Origin: JANMJD01 sp963828405
Lineage (GTDB): Bacteria > Actinomycetota > Acidimicrobiia > Acidimicrobiales > Ilumatobacteraceae
Length of the DNA stretch: 64,000 nt
Direction of reading: 5' to 3'
NCBI GenBank assembly: GCA_963828405.1
Contig: CAWHEG010000027.1
Location: 1 to 64,000 of the forward strand
In this document: one piece after another, positions 24,758-35,241 of the stretch
Layout of the letters: every line of letters begins with the position of its first letter
Position numbering within the stretch: the first letter of the stretch is position 1
Program-made: the position numbers and the translations under genes
The notes under the pieces: model-generated
What the model was told of the DNA's origin: nothing
Databases searched by the model: none
Seen by the model: the letters and a program-made list of their open reading frames with translations, nothing else

Positions 24758-26076
24758 CCCGGGCGGCCGAGGCGCGGCCGGCCCGCCGGCCGGCCGGCCC
24801 GCCGGTCGGCCACGAGCGCCATCCACGGCTTGTCGTCGGTCGCCGTGTCCAGCGATGCGCGGGCCGGTTCCTCGGGCGCGGGCGGATCGGCCGGGCGGAC
24901 GGCGAGCAGGACGAAGAACAACGGCAGCAGCTGGGTGCGCTGGCGGGCGAGGATGCCGAAGTTGGCGATGTAGCTGAACGGGATGACGAAGGCCAGCGTG
25001 TAGGCCATGGCGAAGCGGATGTGGACCTCGCTGTTGAACAGGCGCAGGGCGTTGCGCAGCCGGTCGCGGCTCTTGACGGCGATCACCAGCAGGATCATCG
25101 ATTCCAGCGCGCCGACCAGTTGTTGCGGCGAACGGGTGTCGAGCAGCGGCAAGGGCCGGAACAACACGGTGACGATGCCGAACGGCAGCATCAGCGGCGT
25201 GGTCACCGCCGCCGGGGCGAACTGCGAACCGCCCTGCGCCGTCTGGCCGGTCGTCCGCTCGAGCACCGAGCTGATCGACTTGCCGGCCGTTCCGTCCTCG
25301 TTGGTCCCCGTGCCGAAGGTCGAGCTGAGGGTGTTCGAGGCGAAGGTGAGCACACCGACGGCGATCGCCACCATCAGGATCGTCCGGCCGAGCCCGCCGC
25401 CGCGCCGCGGCCAGACCTGGGCGACGACGAAGGCGACGGCGGCGATGGCCACCAGGTGCCCGCGGATCGCCGCCGCCCCGTACATCCCCCCGACCAGGCA
25501 GGCCATCCCGAGCGGGTTGCCCAGCCGCTTGCCGAGGAGCGCCGCGCCGTACGTCGTCAGGCCGAGCATCATCAGCATCCAGGCGTCCTTGCCCAGGCTG
25601 GAAGGCCAGTAGATCAGCGTCGGCACGCAGAACAGCAGCAGGGCGTAGCGGGTGGCGTCGATGCTCGGGAAGGCGATCACCGCGGCCTTGTAGAACAGCA
25701 CCGTGCCCAACCAGCCGAACAGGGTGAACACGAAGAAGCCGGCGGTGATGTTGGTGCCGACGAACTGGTAGACGACGGCGAGGATCCTGATCAGCGCCTC
25801 GGAGTCCTTGCCCTGGGGTGCCCAGCCGACGAAGATCGGGTCGATCCCCTCCCGCTTGGCCTGGAGCAGGAACGTGGCCTGGGTGTTGTAGAACTCGCTG
25901 TCGGCCACCCCGCCGTAGACGGCGCCGATGACCAGGCGCCGGGCGAGCATCCCGACGACGTGGAGCATCAGGCCGCGGCGGATGATCCGCTGGATCCGCG
26001 GCGACGGGTCGACGCGCTCGGCCACGACGAGGGCCACGGCGTAGAGCAGCCCGACCGTGATCGCGAAGCGGATCAC
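24754..26076 (-). CDS. Polytopic membrane protein, Wzy-like polymerase candidate
   Basis: A 440-residue integral membrane protein with about ten hydrophobic segments, for example FAITVGLLYAVALVVAERV at the start, GNPLGMACLVGGMYGAAAIR in the middle and FAMAYTLAFVIPFSYIANFG near the end. Between two central helices lies a polar loop rich in Gly, Thr and Ser (SSTFGTGTNEDGTAGKSISS). Position and topology suit a Wzy-type polymerase or related exopolysaccharide membrane protein, but no catalytic motif is recognisable. The Arg/Pro-rich C-terminus is cytoplasmic. The stop overlaps the downstream glycosyltransferase start. Confidence 0.65.
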   Translation of the reverse strand: MIRFAITVGLLYAVALVVAERVDPSPRIQRIIRRGLMLHVVGMLARRLVIGAVYGGVADSEFYNTQATFLLQAKREGIDPIFVGWAPQGKDSEALIRILAVVYQFVGTNITAGFFVFTLFGWLGTVLFYKAAVIAFPSIDATRYALLLFCVPTLIYWPSSLGKDAWMLMMLGLTTYGAALLGKRLGNPLGMACLVGGMYGAAAIRGHLVAIAAVAFVVAQVWPRRGGGLGRTILMVAIAVGVLTFASNTLSSTFGTGTNEDGTAGKSISSVLERTTGQTAQGGSQFAPAAVTTPLMLPFGIVTVLFRPLPLLDTRSPQQLVGALESMILLVIAVKSRDRLRNALRLFNSEVHIRFAMAYTLAFVIPFSYIANFGILARQRTQLLPLFFVLLAVRPADPPAPEEPARASLDTATDDKPWMALVADRRAGRPAGRPRLGRPG

Positions 26077-26239
26077 CGCCGCGCTCCGTTCGACCGGGCG
26101 CGCCCATCGACGTCGGGCAGCGATCGCCTCGGCGCCGGGGACGGGTCCAAGCCTGCCAAGGTACTGGAGGACGTCGCCTGCCTACCGGTCACCACCAGGT
26201 CGTGGTTCATGCGGGCCCGTGGACCGGGTCGGCCGATCC

Positions 26240-27372
<1,133 letters not shown>

Positions 27373-27376
<4 letters not shown>

Positions 27377-28152
27377 GAGGCGGAGCGCTCGAGCTCGACG
27401 GCGAGCAGCTCCAGCCCGGAAGCCCTGCCGACCGGAACGGCCGGGACCGCGTCGTCCGTCGTGGTCATCCGGCCATCGACGGGTGGGCGATGTGCGGTTG
27501 GACGCTGCGCACGCGTGCGCTTGACCGTGCCGTGGAACACGGGCATCGTGGTGTGCTCGCCGTGGGAGATGCCGGTCCGGCCGAGCACGACCTTGACCGT
27601 GTCGAGCAGGATCCGCGCCTCCATCCGCCAGGTCCAGCGCTCGACATAGGTCACATCGTAGGCGAACCGCTTCTGCCACGACATCGCGTTGCGCCCCTGC
27701 GTCTGGGCCAGGCCGGTCAGGCCGGGTCGCATCTTCAATCGCCGGGACTCGTAGCTGCTGTAGCGCTCGACGTACTCGATCGGCAGCGGCCGGGGCCCGA
27801 CCAGGCTCATGTCGCCGCGCAGGATGTTGACGAACTGGGGGAGCTCGTCGAGGCTCGTCGCCCGGATGAAGCGGCCGAGCCTCGTCATCCGCTGCTCGTC
27901 GGGGAGCAACGTGCCGTCGGCGTCGGTGGCATGCGTCATCGTGCGGAACTTGTAGAGCGAGAACGAGCGCGAATGCCGCCCGGCGCGGGTCGAAGCGTGC
28001 AGGACAGGGCGTCCCTGGACGATCAGGCAGGCCAGCGTGATCAGCAGCAGGACCGGGATCAGCACGACCAGGCCGATCACCGAGACGGCCAGGTCGATCG
28101 TTCGTTTCAGCAACCGCCGAGCCACCATGTTCCGCCTCTTTCCGCCACGCAT
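27373..28152 (-). CDS. Sugar-phosphate transferase (initiating, PglC/WcaJ type)
   Basis: A 259-residue polyprenol-phosphate sugar-phosphate transferase that starts repeat-unit assembly at the membrane. An N-terminal membrane helix (TIDLAVSVIGLVVLIPVLLL) is followed by the cytosolic catalytic part: SLYKFRTMTH, RATSLDELPQFVNILRGDMS, LVGPRPLPIEYVERY and RPGLTGLAQTQGRN. The tail after about residue 205 is variable and polar. ATG at 28128 would give 251 residues and is an alternative start. It is the first gene of a five-gene coupled operon, with a conserved promoter motif at 28215-28228. Confidence 0.88.
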
Positions 28153-28214
28153 CGACCACTCTCCACAGTCACGATGACGGTAGCGCGCGCGACCGGATCA
28201 GCGAAGAGAGTCGA

Positions 28215-28228
28215 CCGGACCATTTCGG
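28215..28228. promoter_or_regulatory. Recurrent polysaccharide-locus motif, copy 1
   Basis: CCGGACCATTTCGG between the divergent starts at 28152 (minus) and 28327 (plus). It matches the motif found upstream of other units in this locus. A partial second copy, CCGGACCA, lies at about 28252. Confidence 0.45.
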
Positions 28229-28326
28229 CGGGCCCGACCCGACCGGACCACCGAGCGGGGGCGGCGTAGGCTGCGCAGGCGGGAGCCGCTCGGTTCGACG
28301 GCCACCCCCGGACCCTAGGACTGCCC

Positions 28327-30009
28327 ATGTTGGATCCTCGCCTCTACCTCAACCTCATCCGCAGGAACATCCTGATCCTGATCGTCGTGCCCGTCGTCTT
28401 CGGCGGGATCGCCTACTACCGGGCCGCCCAGCAGCCCAAGATCTACACGGCGGCGGCGACGATCCTGCTGCGCCCGAACGACCCGAGCGAGCAGCTGGGC
28501 TCCTCCGGCCAGACGGGGACCGACCTCAGCCAGGGGATCGACGCCTACGCCCGAGCGCTGGCGACGATCGCCCAGGGCCCCGAGGTCCGCGAGGCCGCGG
28601 CGGCCCTGATGGGCACCATCACGGCCGCCGAGATCGGCGGGGCGGTCAGCGTCATCCCCCAGTCGGCGACCAGCAGCCTGCTCGTGACGGCGACGACGCT
28701 GGTTCCCGAGCGGTCGCTGGCGATCGTCAACGCCGTCGGCACCGCCTACGTCGAACAGCGCCGCAGGACGGCGGTGACCGGTCTGCAGCGGGCGATCGAC
28801 GACCTCAACAAGAACATCGCCCGCCTCGAGGAGAAGCTGGCCACCCTCGCCTCGGAGCCCGACGGACCGCCGCGTGAGGCTGCGCTGGCGACGGCGCAGG
28901 CGCAGTTCCAGACCCTCTCGGAACGCCAGCTCACCCTGTCGATCGACAAGGAGCTCAAGCGGGGCGAGGCCGAGTTCATCCCCAGCGACCGGGTGCCGTC
29001 GGCGCCGGTCGCCCCCTACCCGCGCCATGATGCCTCGCGAGCGGCGCTCCTCGGTCTGGCCATCGCCGCCGCGCTCGTCTTCCTGCGCGACTATCTCGAC
29101 ACCCGGATCCGTTCCCGCGAGGAGATCGAGCAGCTCACCGGGCTGTCGGCGCTGGCCGAGATCCCGATCGACCGTCATGGTTCGCGCGATCCCAATTACG
29201 TCTCGGCCATCCAATCCCCCGACGGTGTGCTCTCCGAGGCGATCCGCTCGCTGCGCGTGTCGCTGCGCTTCCTGAGTCTCGACACGCCGCTCAAGGTCCT
29301 GCTGGTGACCAGCCCGACCCCGGGCGACGGCAAGTCGACCGTGGCCACCAACCTCGCCGCGTCCTACGCCCAGGCGGGCGCCCGCACCCTGCTCGTCTCG
29401 GCCGACCTTCGCCGCCCGCGGATCGAACAACTCACCGCGGCGACCAGCGGCTCGGGACTGGTCGAGCTGCTGACGGAGATGGCGGGGGAGGAGGAACGGC
29501 GCAGGCGGGGCCGCAGGTCCGAGGTGCGCCCGTCGGCGGCCGACCGGGCGGTCACCCTGCTCCCGCCGCCACCGGCGCGCCGGCGCACGGACACTCCGAC
29601 CGTCCCGAGCCCCGGCGTGGACATCGCCGCCTGGTGCCACCACGACATCGACAACCTGTGGGTGCTTCCTGCCGGCCAGCCGATCGCCAACCCGGTCGAG
29701 ATCCTCGGCTCGCCGGTGGCCAAGGACTTCTTCAACCTCGCCCGCGAGACGTTCGACATGGTCATCGTCGACACCCCGCCGATCGTCGCCGTGTCCGACA
29801 CCCTCGTGATGTCGCCGATCGTCGACGGCATCCTGCTCGTCGCCTCGCTGCGCAGCACCCACCGCAAGCCGGTGTTGCGGGCGATGGAACTGCTCGCCTC
29901 GGTGCAGGCCAACCCGATCGGCGTCGTCGTCAACCGGGTGCCCCGTGGCACCTACTACGGCGGCTACTACGGCGCTTCCTACGCCGAGACGGCCGACAAG
30001 CGGCCGTAG
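28327..30009 (+). CDS. Wzz/BY-kinase fusion (polysaccharide co-polymerase, tyrosine kinase)
   Basis: A 560-residue bacterial tyrosine kinase joined to a chain-length regulator. The Wzz part begins LYLNLIRRNILILIVVPVVF (membrane helix 1), has a predicted coiled coil near residues 140-215, and a second helix, RAALLGLAIAAALVFLRDYL. The kinase has Walker A SPTPGDGKST (~residue 330), Walker A' VSADLRRP (~356) and Walker B MVIVDTPP (~477). Between A' and the LPAGQPIANPVEILGS block lies an Arg/Glu/Pro-rich insert of ~60 residues, absent from classic BY-kinases. The C-terminus has a tyrosine cluster (YYGGYYGASY) for autophosphorylation. One of three paralogues in this locus. Confidence 0.88.
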   Translation: MLDPRLYLNLIRRNILILIVVPVVFGGIAYYRAAQQPKIYTAAATILLRPNDPSEQLGSSGQTGTDLSQGIDAYARALATIAQGPEVREAAAALMGTITAAEIGGAVSVIPQSATSSLLVTATTLVPERSLAIVNAVGTAYVEQRRRTAVTGLQRAIDDLNKNIARLEEKLATLASEPDGPPREAALATAQAQFQTLSERQLTLSIDKELKRGEAEFIPSDRVPSAPVAPYPRHDASRAALLGLAIAAALVFLRDYLDTRIRSREEIEQLTGLSALAEIPIDRHGSRDPNYVSAIQSPDGVLSEAIRSLRVSLRFLSLDTPLKVLLVTSPTPGDGKSTVATNLAASYAQAGARTLLVSADLRRPRIEQLTAATSGSGLVELLTEMAGEEERRRRGRRSEVRPSAADRAVTLLPPPPARRRTDTPTVPSPGVDIAAWCHHDIDNLWVLPAGQPIANPVEILGSPVAKDFFNLARETFDMVIVDTPPIVAVSDTLVMSPIVDGILLVASLRSTHRKPVLRAMELLASVQANPIGVVVNRVPRGTYYGGYYGASYAETADKRP

Positions 30010-30022
30010 GCCGGACGTTCGC

Positions 30023-31018
30023 TCAGAACAGCTCGACGGTCGACATCGACAGCGCCAGGTCGTCGATCGACGGCACCCTCGCCGTGGCCAGCGACCGCCA
30101 GGTGAGCAACGGACCGAGGCTGCGCACGGGGATCAGCCCCCGCCCCGGGCCCGCCACGTCGGGCGTGGAGAGCACCAGGTCGGCGTCGGTGTCCCGGGCC
30201 AGCCGGGCGATCGCCCGGGCGAAGCGCAGCGGCCCGGCCGACCCGGCCGCCTCGTTGACGTCGAGCTCGCGCAACGGGCCGCGGCGCCGGACGCGGAACA
30301 CGACGAACCCCTCGCGGATGTCGTCGGCGAGCGGGAAGACCCGGTAGTTGAGCGGTGCGAACCCGAACCGCCAGCGCAACACGTCGGCGGTGAACGCGGT
30401 GGCCAGACGCCGATCGCCCCGCGCCGGGGCGAGCACCTCGGCGATGGCGTCGTCGTCGGCGAAGGCCTCGGCGGGGTCGAGTCCGATGCCGCACGGCTCG
30501 CCCCACTTGTCGGCCGCACCGTTCGCCGAACGCAACCGGGTGATCCCGCGCAGCGAAGCCGGGCGCATCGACACGGTCAGCTTGCCGACCTGCTGCCAGC
30601 CCATCTTCAGGTACCCCGGACGGCTCTTGGCGTTGGGGGTGTTGAACACCGCGTCGGTGCCGCTGGCGGTCAGGTCGTCGACGGCCAGCTTGGTCAGCCG
30701 CGAGAAGATCCCCATGCCCTGGAACTCGGGGAGGGTGGCGGTGTCGACGGCCCGGACCATCTCCAAGGTGCCCGGTGCGCCGGCCAGTCGCCAGCGCATC
30801 ATCGTGCGCACGCCGACGATCCGCTCGTCGGCGGGATCGACGGCCACCCAGATCGGCGACGGCCCGAACGCGTTCCGGTCGTGCTTCCAGCGGAAGAACT
30901 CGCCGTTGGGCCGCGCCGGGTCCCACTGCAACGCCTCGGCGCAGACGCGCACGATCTCGTCGAACTCGTCCGCCCCGGCCCGACGGAGCACGAGCGGTGT
31001 CCCCGGTCGTTGGCTCAT
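30023..31018 (-). CDS. GNAT-family N-acetyltransferase
   Basis: A 331-residue protein with a GNAT domain in the first ~170 residues: LRRAGADEFDEIVRVCAEAL, then VDTATLPEFQGMGIFSRLTK, whose Q-G-M-G motif is the acetyl-CoA loop, and FNTPNAKSRPGYLKMGWQQV. The C-terminal half may be a second, degenerate acetyltransferase fold, as in FemAB-like double-GNAT enzymes. In this locus it could acylate an amino sugar, for example the product of a DegT aminotransferase. It lies 10 bp upstream of nothing on its own strand except the convergent kinase gene, and follows the minus-strand kinase gene only in location, not by overlap. Confidence 0.75.
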   Translation of the reverse strand: MSQRPGTPLVLRRAGADEFDEIVRVCAEALQWDPARPNGEFFRWKHDRNAFGPSPIWVAVDPADERIVGVRTMMRWRLAGAPGTLEMVRAVDTATLPEFQGMGIFSRLTKLAVDDLTASGTDAVFNTPNAKSRPGYLKMGWQQVGKLTVSMRPASLRGITRLRSANGAADKWGEPCGIGLDPAEAFADDDAIAEVLAPARGDRRLATAFTADVLRWRFGFAPLNYRVFPLADDIREGFVVFRVRRRGPLRELDVNEAAGSAGPLRFARAIARLARDTDADLVLSTPDVAGPGRGLIPVRSLGPLLTWRSLATARVPSIDDLALSMSTVELF

Positions 31019-31028
31019 CTCGGCCTGG

Positions 31029-32795
31029 CTACTTGCCGTAGTAGCCGTAGACGCGATCCCGGCCCTTCTGCGGCACCCGGTTGAGCACGAGGCCCAGCAG
31101 GCGGGCCTGGGTCATCCGCACGGCCTCGACCCCCCGTTCGAGGTGGCTGTGGTTCGTCGAGCGCAACGAGGTGACGAAGATGATCCCGTCGACGAGGTGC
31201 GCCATGATCAGCGCGTCGGACACCGGCAGGACCGGAGGGGAGTCGACGATCACCATGTCGAACTGCTCGGCCGCCAGGGCGAAGAGGTCCTTCGTCAGCG
31301 GCGACCCGAGGATCTCCACGGGGTTGGTGACCGCCTGCCCGCCCGGGAGCACCCAGAGGTTCTCGGCGATCTCCCGGGCCCGTTCGACGATCTGCAACAC
31401 CCGGCGCGGCCTGATCCCGTTGCGGGCCGGCGCCGGCGTCGCCGCCGGCCGCTCGGCGACGACGAGGTCGGCGAGCGCGACCTCGGTCATCGCGCTCGCC
31501 GCCGCGGCCCGACGGCGCCGTGCCGGGGGCGTGGGGAACTCCTCGATCGCCCGCTCCGTCCTGCGCCGCGCCACGGGCGCCGTGGCGACCGCGGCCCCCT
31601 CGTCGGGATGGTCGTCCGCCTGGACGTGGCGTCGCTGGCGCAGTTCCTCCTCCTCGGCCATCTCGCTGAGGATCTCGACGAGACCGGGCCCGGCTTCGAG
31701 CTCGGTCAGCCGTTCGACCTGCGGCCGGCGGAGATCGGCGGAGATGAGCAGCGTGCGGAATCCGCCGGCGGCGTACGAGGCGGCGAGGTTCGTGGCCAAC
31801 GTCGACTTCCCGTCACCAGGGCTGGCACTGGTCACGAGCACGACGCGCAGCGGCTTCTCGACGCTGAGGAAGCGCATCGAGACACGCAGCGAGCGCACAG
31901 CCTCGGCGACCACGCCGTCGGGCTTGGCCAGCACGGCGATCCGCCGGTTGTCGCGCAGCGTCCGCTGGTCGAGGGGCAGCTGGGCGAGCACCGACAACCC
32001 GCTCAACTCCTCCGCCTCGTCACGCGACCGCAGCCGCTGATCGAGCAGGTCGCGCAGCAGGGCGAAGCCGATCGCCATCGCCAGCCCGGCGCCGAGCCCG
32101 ATCAACGCCCCTTCGAGCGGCTTGCGGCTCACCGGGTCGCCGGACGCCTGGGCGACCTGCACGACCTCGGCGGCGCCCTTCTTCAACTTCACGTCGGCCT
32201 CGAGCTGCAGGCGCCGGTTCGACAGGTCCTGGAACTGCCCCTGGGCCGAGGCCAGCGCCGTGCGGTTCGCCCCGTTGTCGGGCAGGAGCGAGAACTGGTC
32301 GATCTTGTTGCTCAGATCGGCGATCTGGATGTCGAACGTGGCGATCGTCTGATTGGCCTGCTCGACGGCGTCGGTCCGGCGGATCTCGATGAACGCGTTG
32401 CCGACCGCGTTGGCGATGTCGGCGGCCCGCTGCGGGTCGCCCGCCGTCGCCCGGAAGTCGAGCGTTCCACCCAGCTCGGCCGGTGTGATCTTCAGCGCAG
32501 TGTCGATCTCGGCGCTCGACACCCCGCCTCCGAGCGCGGCGGCCGCGGCGGTGAGCACGTCGGGACCGCGGGCCTCCTTGGCGATCACCGGCAGCGCGGC
32601 AGCGTTGACCTCGGCCGAGCCGGTGCTCGCCGTCGCCACCTGCTCGGTGACCCGCAACAGGATGGTGGCCGTCGAGGCGAACTGCCGGGGCTGTTGATCG
32701 GTGTAGACGAACGCCGCCGCGGCGAGCAGCACCGGGAAGGCCAGGAGCACCAACCAGTTGCGTCTCGCCAGCTGCAGGTAGTCGGTGAGTTCCAC
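31029..32795 (-). CDS. Wzz/BY-kinase fusion, second copy
   Basis: A 588-residue paralogue of the fusion at 28327. The start is placed at GTG 32795 because it yields MELTDYLQLARRNWLVLLAF, parallel to the third copy; the open frame further upstream is not conserved. Membrane helix 1 follows, then a coiled coil, helix 2 (EGALIGLGAGLAMAIGFALL), Walker A SASPGDGKST near residue 330 and Walker B MVIVDSPP. The inserted Arg/Ala/Pro-rich segment between Walker A' and LPGGQAVTNPVEILGS is the longest of the three copies, about 100 residues. The C-terminus carries a short tyrosine cluster (VYGYYGK). Confidence 0.87.
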   Translation of the reverse strand: MELTDYLQLARRNWLVLLAFPVLLAAAAFVYTDQQPRQFASTATILLRVTEQVATASTGSAEVNAAALPVIAKEARGPDVLTAAAAALGGGVSSAEIDTALKITPAELGGTLDFRATAGDPQRAADIANAVGNAFIEIRRTDAVEQANQTIATFDIQIADLSNKIDQFSLLPDNGANRTALASAQGQFQDLSNRRLQLEADVKLKKGAAEVVQVAQASGDPVSRKPLEGALIGLGAGLAMAIGFALLRDLLDQRLRSRDEAEELSGLSVLAQLPLDQRTLRDNRRIAVLAKPDGVVAEAVRSLRVSMRFLSVEKPLRVVLVTSASPGDGKSTLATNLAASYAAGGFRTLLISADLRRPQVERLTELEAGPGLVEILSEMAEEEELRQRRHVQADDHPDEGAAVATAPVARRRTERAIEEFPTPPARRRRAAAASAMTEVALADLVVAERPAATPAPARNGIRPRRVLQIVERAREIAENLWVLPGGQAVTNPVEILGSPLTKDLFALAAEQFDMVIVDSPPVLPVSDALIMAHLVDGIIFVTSLRSTNHSHLERGVEAVRMTQARLLGLVLNRVPQKGRDRVYGYYGK

Positions 32796-33063
32796 GCTGA
32801 ACGCCCAGTCTTTCCGTCGTCCCCGCCGGTCGCGCCGCCGGGAGTCGATCAACGATAGATGCCGCCGCCGGTCGCCCGGCCGCGGGGCGCGCCACGAGGT
32901 CCGCCAGGTGTCGCCGACCATATGACAGCGGCCAAAGGCTCGTGACAGAGCCCTGTGGCCCATTCACTGCCCGTGGTCGAGGCTCACGGCGCAACGACGG
33001 GCGCCGCCCGGCGGGCGGATCTACGATGACGCCTTCGGGCGGAACACGATCGAGGACGGCGGC
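32796..33063. promoter_or_regulatory. Divergent promoter region of BY-kinase and O-antigen ligase genes
   Basis: The 268-bp gap between divergent starts contains the locus motif at 32956-32967 (GGCCCATTCAC core). A -10-like TATGGT for the minus strand is at 32922-32917, and a -10-like TACGAT for the plus strand at 33022-33027. GAGGACGGC before GTG 33064 may be the ribosome binding site. Confidence 0.4.
32956..32967. promoter_or_regulatory. Recurrent polysaccharide-locus motif, copy 2
   Basis: TGGCCCATTCAC, matching the GGCCCATT(T/C) core. It is 34 bp upstream of the minus-strand TATGGT element for the BY-kinase gene. Confidence 0.4.
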
Positions 33064-34359
33064 GTGCGGGTGGACGGAGCGAACGAGAAGCCACGGCTCT
33101 CGTCGAGAGCCTCGATGGCCGCACTGGTCCTGTCCCCGGCGTTGCAGTGGACGACCGTCATCGCCTCGCTGGTCCCGGGCGACCTGGTCGTGCTGCCGTT
33201 CACCGCGCTCGGGATCGCCACCCGCGACCGCCGCGACTGGAACCAGAACCGCCTGCGCCGGGGTCTGCGCCTGCCGGCGCTGCTGATCGTCGTCGGCTCG
33301 ATCCTCGCCCTGTGGGACCTCGGCCCGACGATGTGGGCGGCGGCGACGATGTTCCAGGACCTCGTCGTGGCGCTGACGTTCCTCGGCCTGCTCGCCTATG
33401 CCCGCCGCCGGCGGTTCGACCAGCGCTTCCTGACCAAGTGGGTGTCGATCACGCTGGTCGCCGTCTCGGTCATCGAGTTGCTGTCGTCGGGCTACCGGCC
33501 CACGGCGACGCTCGGCCAGCCGAACATCGCCGGGCACTTCCTGGTGTGCGCCCTGGTCTTCGTGCTGCCGAGGCTCCGGCGCAGGTGGTGGATCATCGTG
33601 CCCCTCGTCGTGGTCGCCATCGGCCGTACGGGCTCGTTCGGCGCCCTCCTCGCCCTGCCGATCGCCGTCGCCTACCTCGGCTTCGCCGCCCTGCGCCGCC
33701 GCATGCGGGACGCCTCGTCACTGCACGTGTTCACATCGTGGCTGTTGCTGCTCACCCCGCTCGCCGTGCTCGCCGTGTTCGTCTTCGGCGTGGTCACCGG
33801 CGACCGCGCCGACGGCGGCGGCCTCGCCGCGGGCCGCCTCACCGCGACCCAGCGGGGACGGATCACCATCTGGAAGGAGGGGTACGAGGCGTGGCTGACC
33901 GACCCGCTCGGCCTCGGCCCGCACGGGTTCAAGGAGCTGGCCATCGACTGGCGGTTCGGGGAGAAGATCGCCGAGTCGTCCGAGATCCACAACGACTACC
34001 TCGGCTACCTGGTCGAGCGGGGCCCGGCCGGACTGCTCGGGCTGCTGCTGCTCTACCGCGTGCTGTGGGTCTCGGGCCGCAAGGGCGGTGTCGCCCGGGC
34101 GTTGCTCATCGCCAACGCGGTCGGCGGCATGACGCACGAGTCGCTCCACTTCCGCGCCCTGTGGGTGCTCCTCGCCCTCGCCCTCGCCGACGAGCTCCAC
34201 GACCGCCCCCGGCGCGAGCCGCGCACCCGCTACGCCCGCCGCCGGGCCCGCCACGAAGCGGCCGACCGGGCCGCCGAGGCCCTCGCCGAGGCCGCGCCTG
34301 CCGGCATCATCGACGACGCCGCGGTGCGCCGGCGATCGCCGGCCGCGGCCCTGGTCTGA
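33064..34359 (+). CDS. O-antigen ligase/polymerase-like membrane protein
   Basis: A 431-residue polytopic membrane protein of the Wzy_C/WaaL type. About ten hydrophobic segments are seen, with a large extracytoplasmic loop containing ITIWKEGYEAWLTDPLGLGP and HGFKEL, then SEIHNDYLGYLVERGPAGLL; the His-Asn-Asp region is typical of O-antigen ligases. It would join or polymerise lipid-linked oligosaccharides outside the membrane. It is a paralogue of the protein at 41276: both start with SPALQWTTVIASLVPGDLVV-like sequence. The C-terminus is a charged cytoplasmic tail. GTG start with divergent promoter region upstream. Confidence 0.82.
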   Translation: MRVDGANEKPRLSSRASMAALVLSPALQWTTVIASLVPGDLVVLPFTALGIATRDRRDWNQNRLRRGLRLPALLIVVGSILALWDLGPTMWAAATMFQDLVVALTFLGLLAYARRRRFDQRFLTKWVSITLVAVSVIELLSSGYRPTATLGQPNIAGHFLVCALVFVLPRLRRRWWIIVPLVVVAIGRTGSFGALLALPIAVAYLGFAALRRRMRDASSLHVFTSWLLLLTPLAVLAVFVFGVVTGDRADGGGLAAGRLTATQRGRITIWKEGYEAWLTDPLGLGPHGFKELAIDWRFGEKIAESSEIHNDYLGYLVERGPAGLLGLLLLYRVLWVSGRKGGVARALLIANAVGGMTHESLHFRALWVLLALALADELHDRPRREPRTRYARRRARHEAADRAAEALAEAAPAGIIDDAAVRRRSPAAALV

Positions 34360-34404
34360 GCCGCTGGTCGGCGTGTCCACCGGCCACCGATCGACGGGCC
34401 GCTC

Positions 34405-35241
34405 TCAGACGGAGGCGCCGCGGTAACGGGCCCGATTGACCAGTCCGCGCAGCACGGACTCGAGGCGCATGCCGCCCGCAGCCTTGGCCGCAACGTGTCG
34501 GCGGGAATCGCTGCGCTGGATCGGCGTACGGCGGAGCTCGAAGACGTCCTGGCCGGCGCGGTTGGCCCCCGGCGTGGCCAGCGCGGCGCTGCGGAAGCGT
34601 CTGCGCACCTCGCGGTCGGCCGTCGCCGAGGGGCGGACCGCCTTGGGGTAGGCGAAGTCCCGGGCGTTGACGCCGCACCAGTCGCCGATCAGCTCGATCG
34701 AGCGGTCCAGCTCGTCGGCCACGTCCGCGTCGGCCATCCGGTCGAGCAGCACGTGGCGGTGGGTGTGCGAACCGATGTCGACGAGGCCGCTGTCGGCGAC
34801 CTCCCTCAGCCCGGCCCGGGTCATCGCCGGCGAACCGTCGAACCACGGGACCACCCCGTCGATGAATGCCGTGGCCAGGTACAACGTCGCCGGGAGCCGA
34901 TGCCGGGCGAGGATCGGCAGGGTGTGGTCGACGAAGTCGGCCGTGCCGTCGTCGAAGGTCAGCACGACCCCGGGCTCCGTCGCCGCCCCCTCGGGCGCGG
35001 CGAGCTCGTGGAGCGCCCGATCGAGGCTGATCACCCGGTGGTGCTCGGCGAGGTAGGCGATCTGGGCGTCGAACTCGGTGATCGGCAGGTCGACGAGCGA
35101 ACCGCTCCCCAACCCGACGCGGTGGTAGATCAGCAGCGTGACCCCGGCGGCTCGCGGCAGGAGCCGGTCGGCGGCGAGCGACGCCTCCTTGACCGCGCCG
35201 CCGACGAGCCGGCGGACCGTCCGTCGACCGGCGACGCTCAC
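34405..35241 (-). CDS. Polysaccharide deacetylase (NodB-type)
   Basis: A 278-residue carbohydrate esterase 4 protein. Motif 1 VLTFDDGTADFVDHT supplies the catalytic and metal-binding aspartates, motif 2 DIGSHTHRHVLLD the metal-binding histidines, and FAYPKAVRPS is motif 3. LIYHRVG near residue 37 is also typical. It would remove N-acetyl groups from the polysaccharide or its precursor. There is no clear signal peptide, so it may act on the cytoplasmic side or be exported another way. The GTG start overlaps the UDP-sugar dehydrogenase stop (GTGA), so they are coupled. Confidence 0.87.
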   Translation of the reverse strand: MSVAGRRTVRRLVGGAVKEASLAADRLLPRAAGVTLLIYHRVGLGSGSLVDLPITEFDAQIAYLAEHHRVISLDRALHELAAPEGAATEPGVVLTFDDGTADFVDHTLPILARHRLPATLYLATAFIDGVVPWFDGSPAMTRAGLREVADSGLVDIGSHTHRHVLLDRMADADVADELDRSIELIGDWCGVNARDFAYPKAVRPSATADREVRRRFRSAALATPGANRAGQDVFELRRTPIQRSDSRRHVAAKAAGGMRLESVLRGLVNRARYRGASV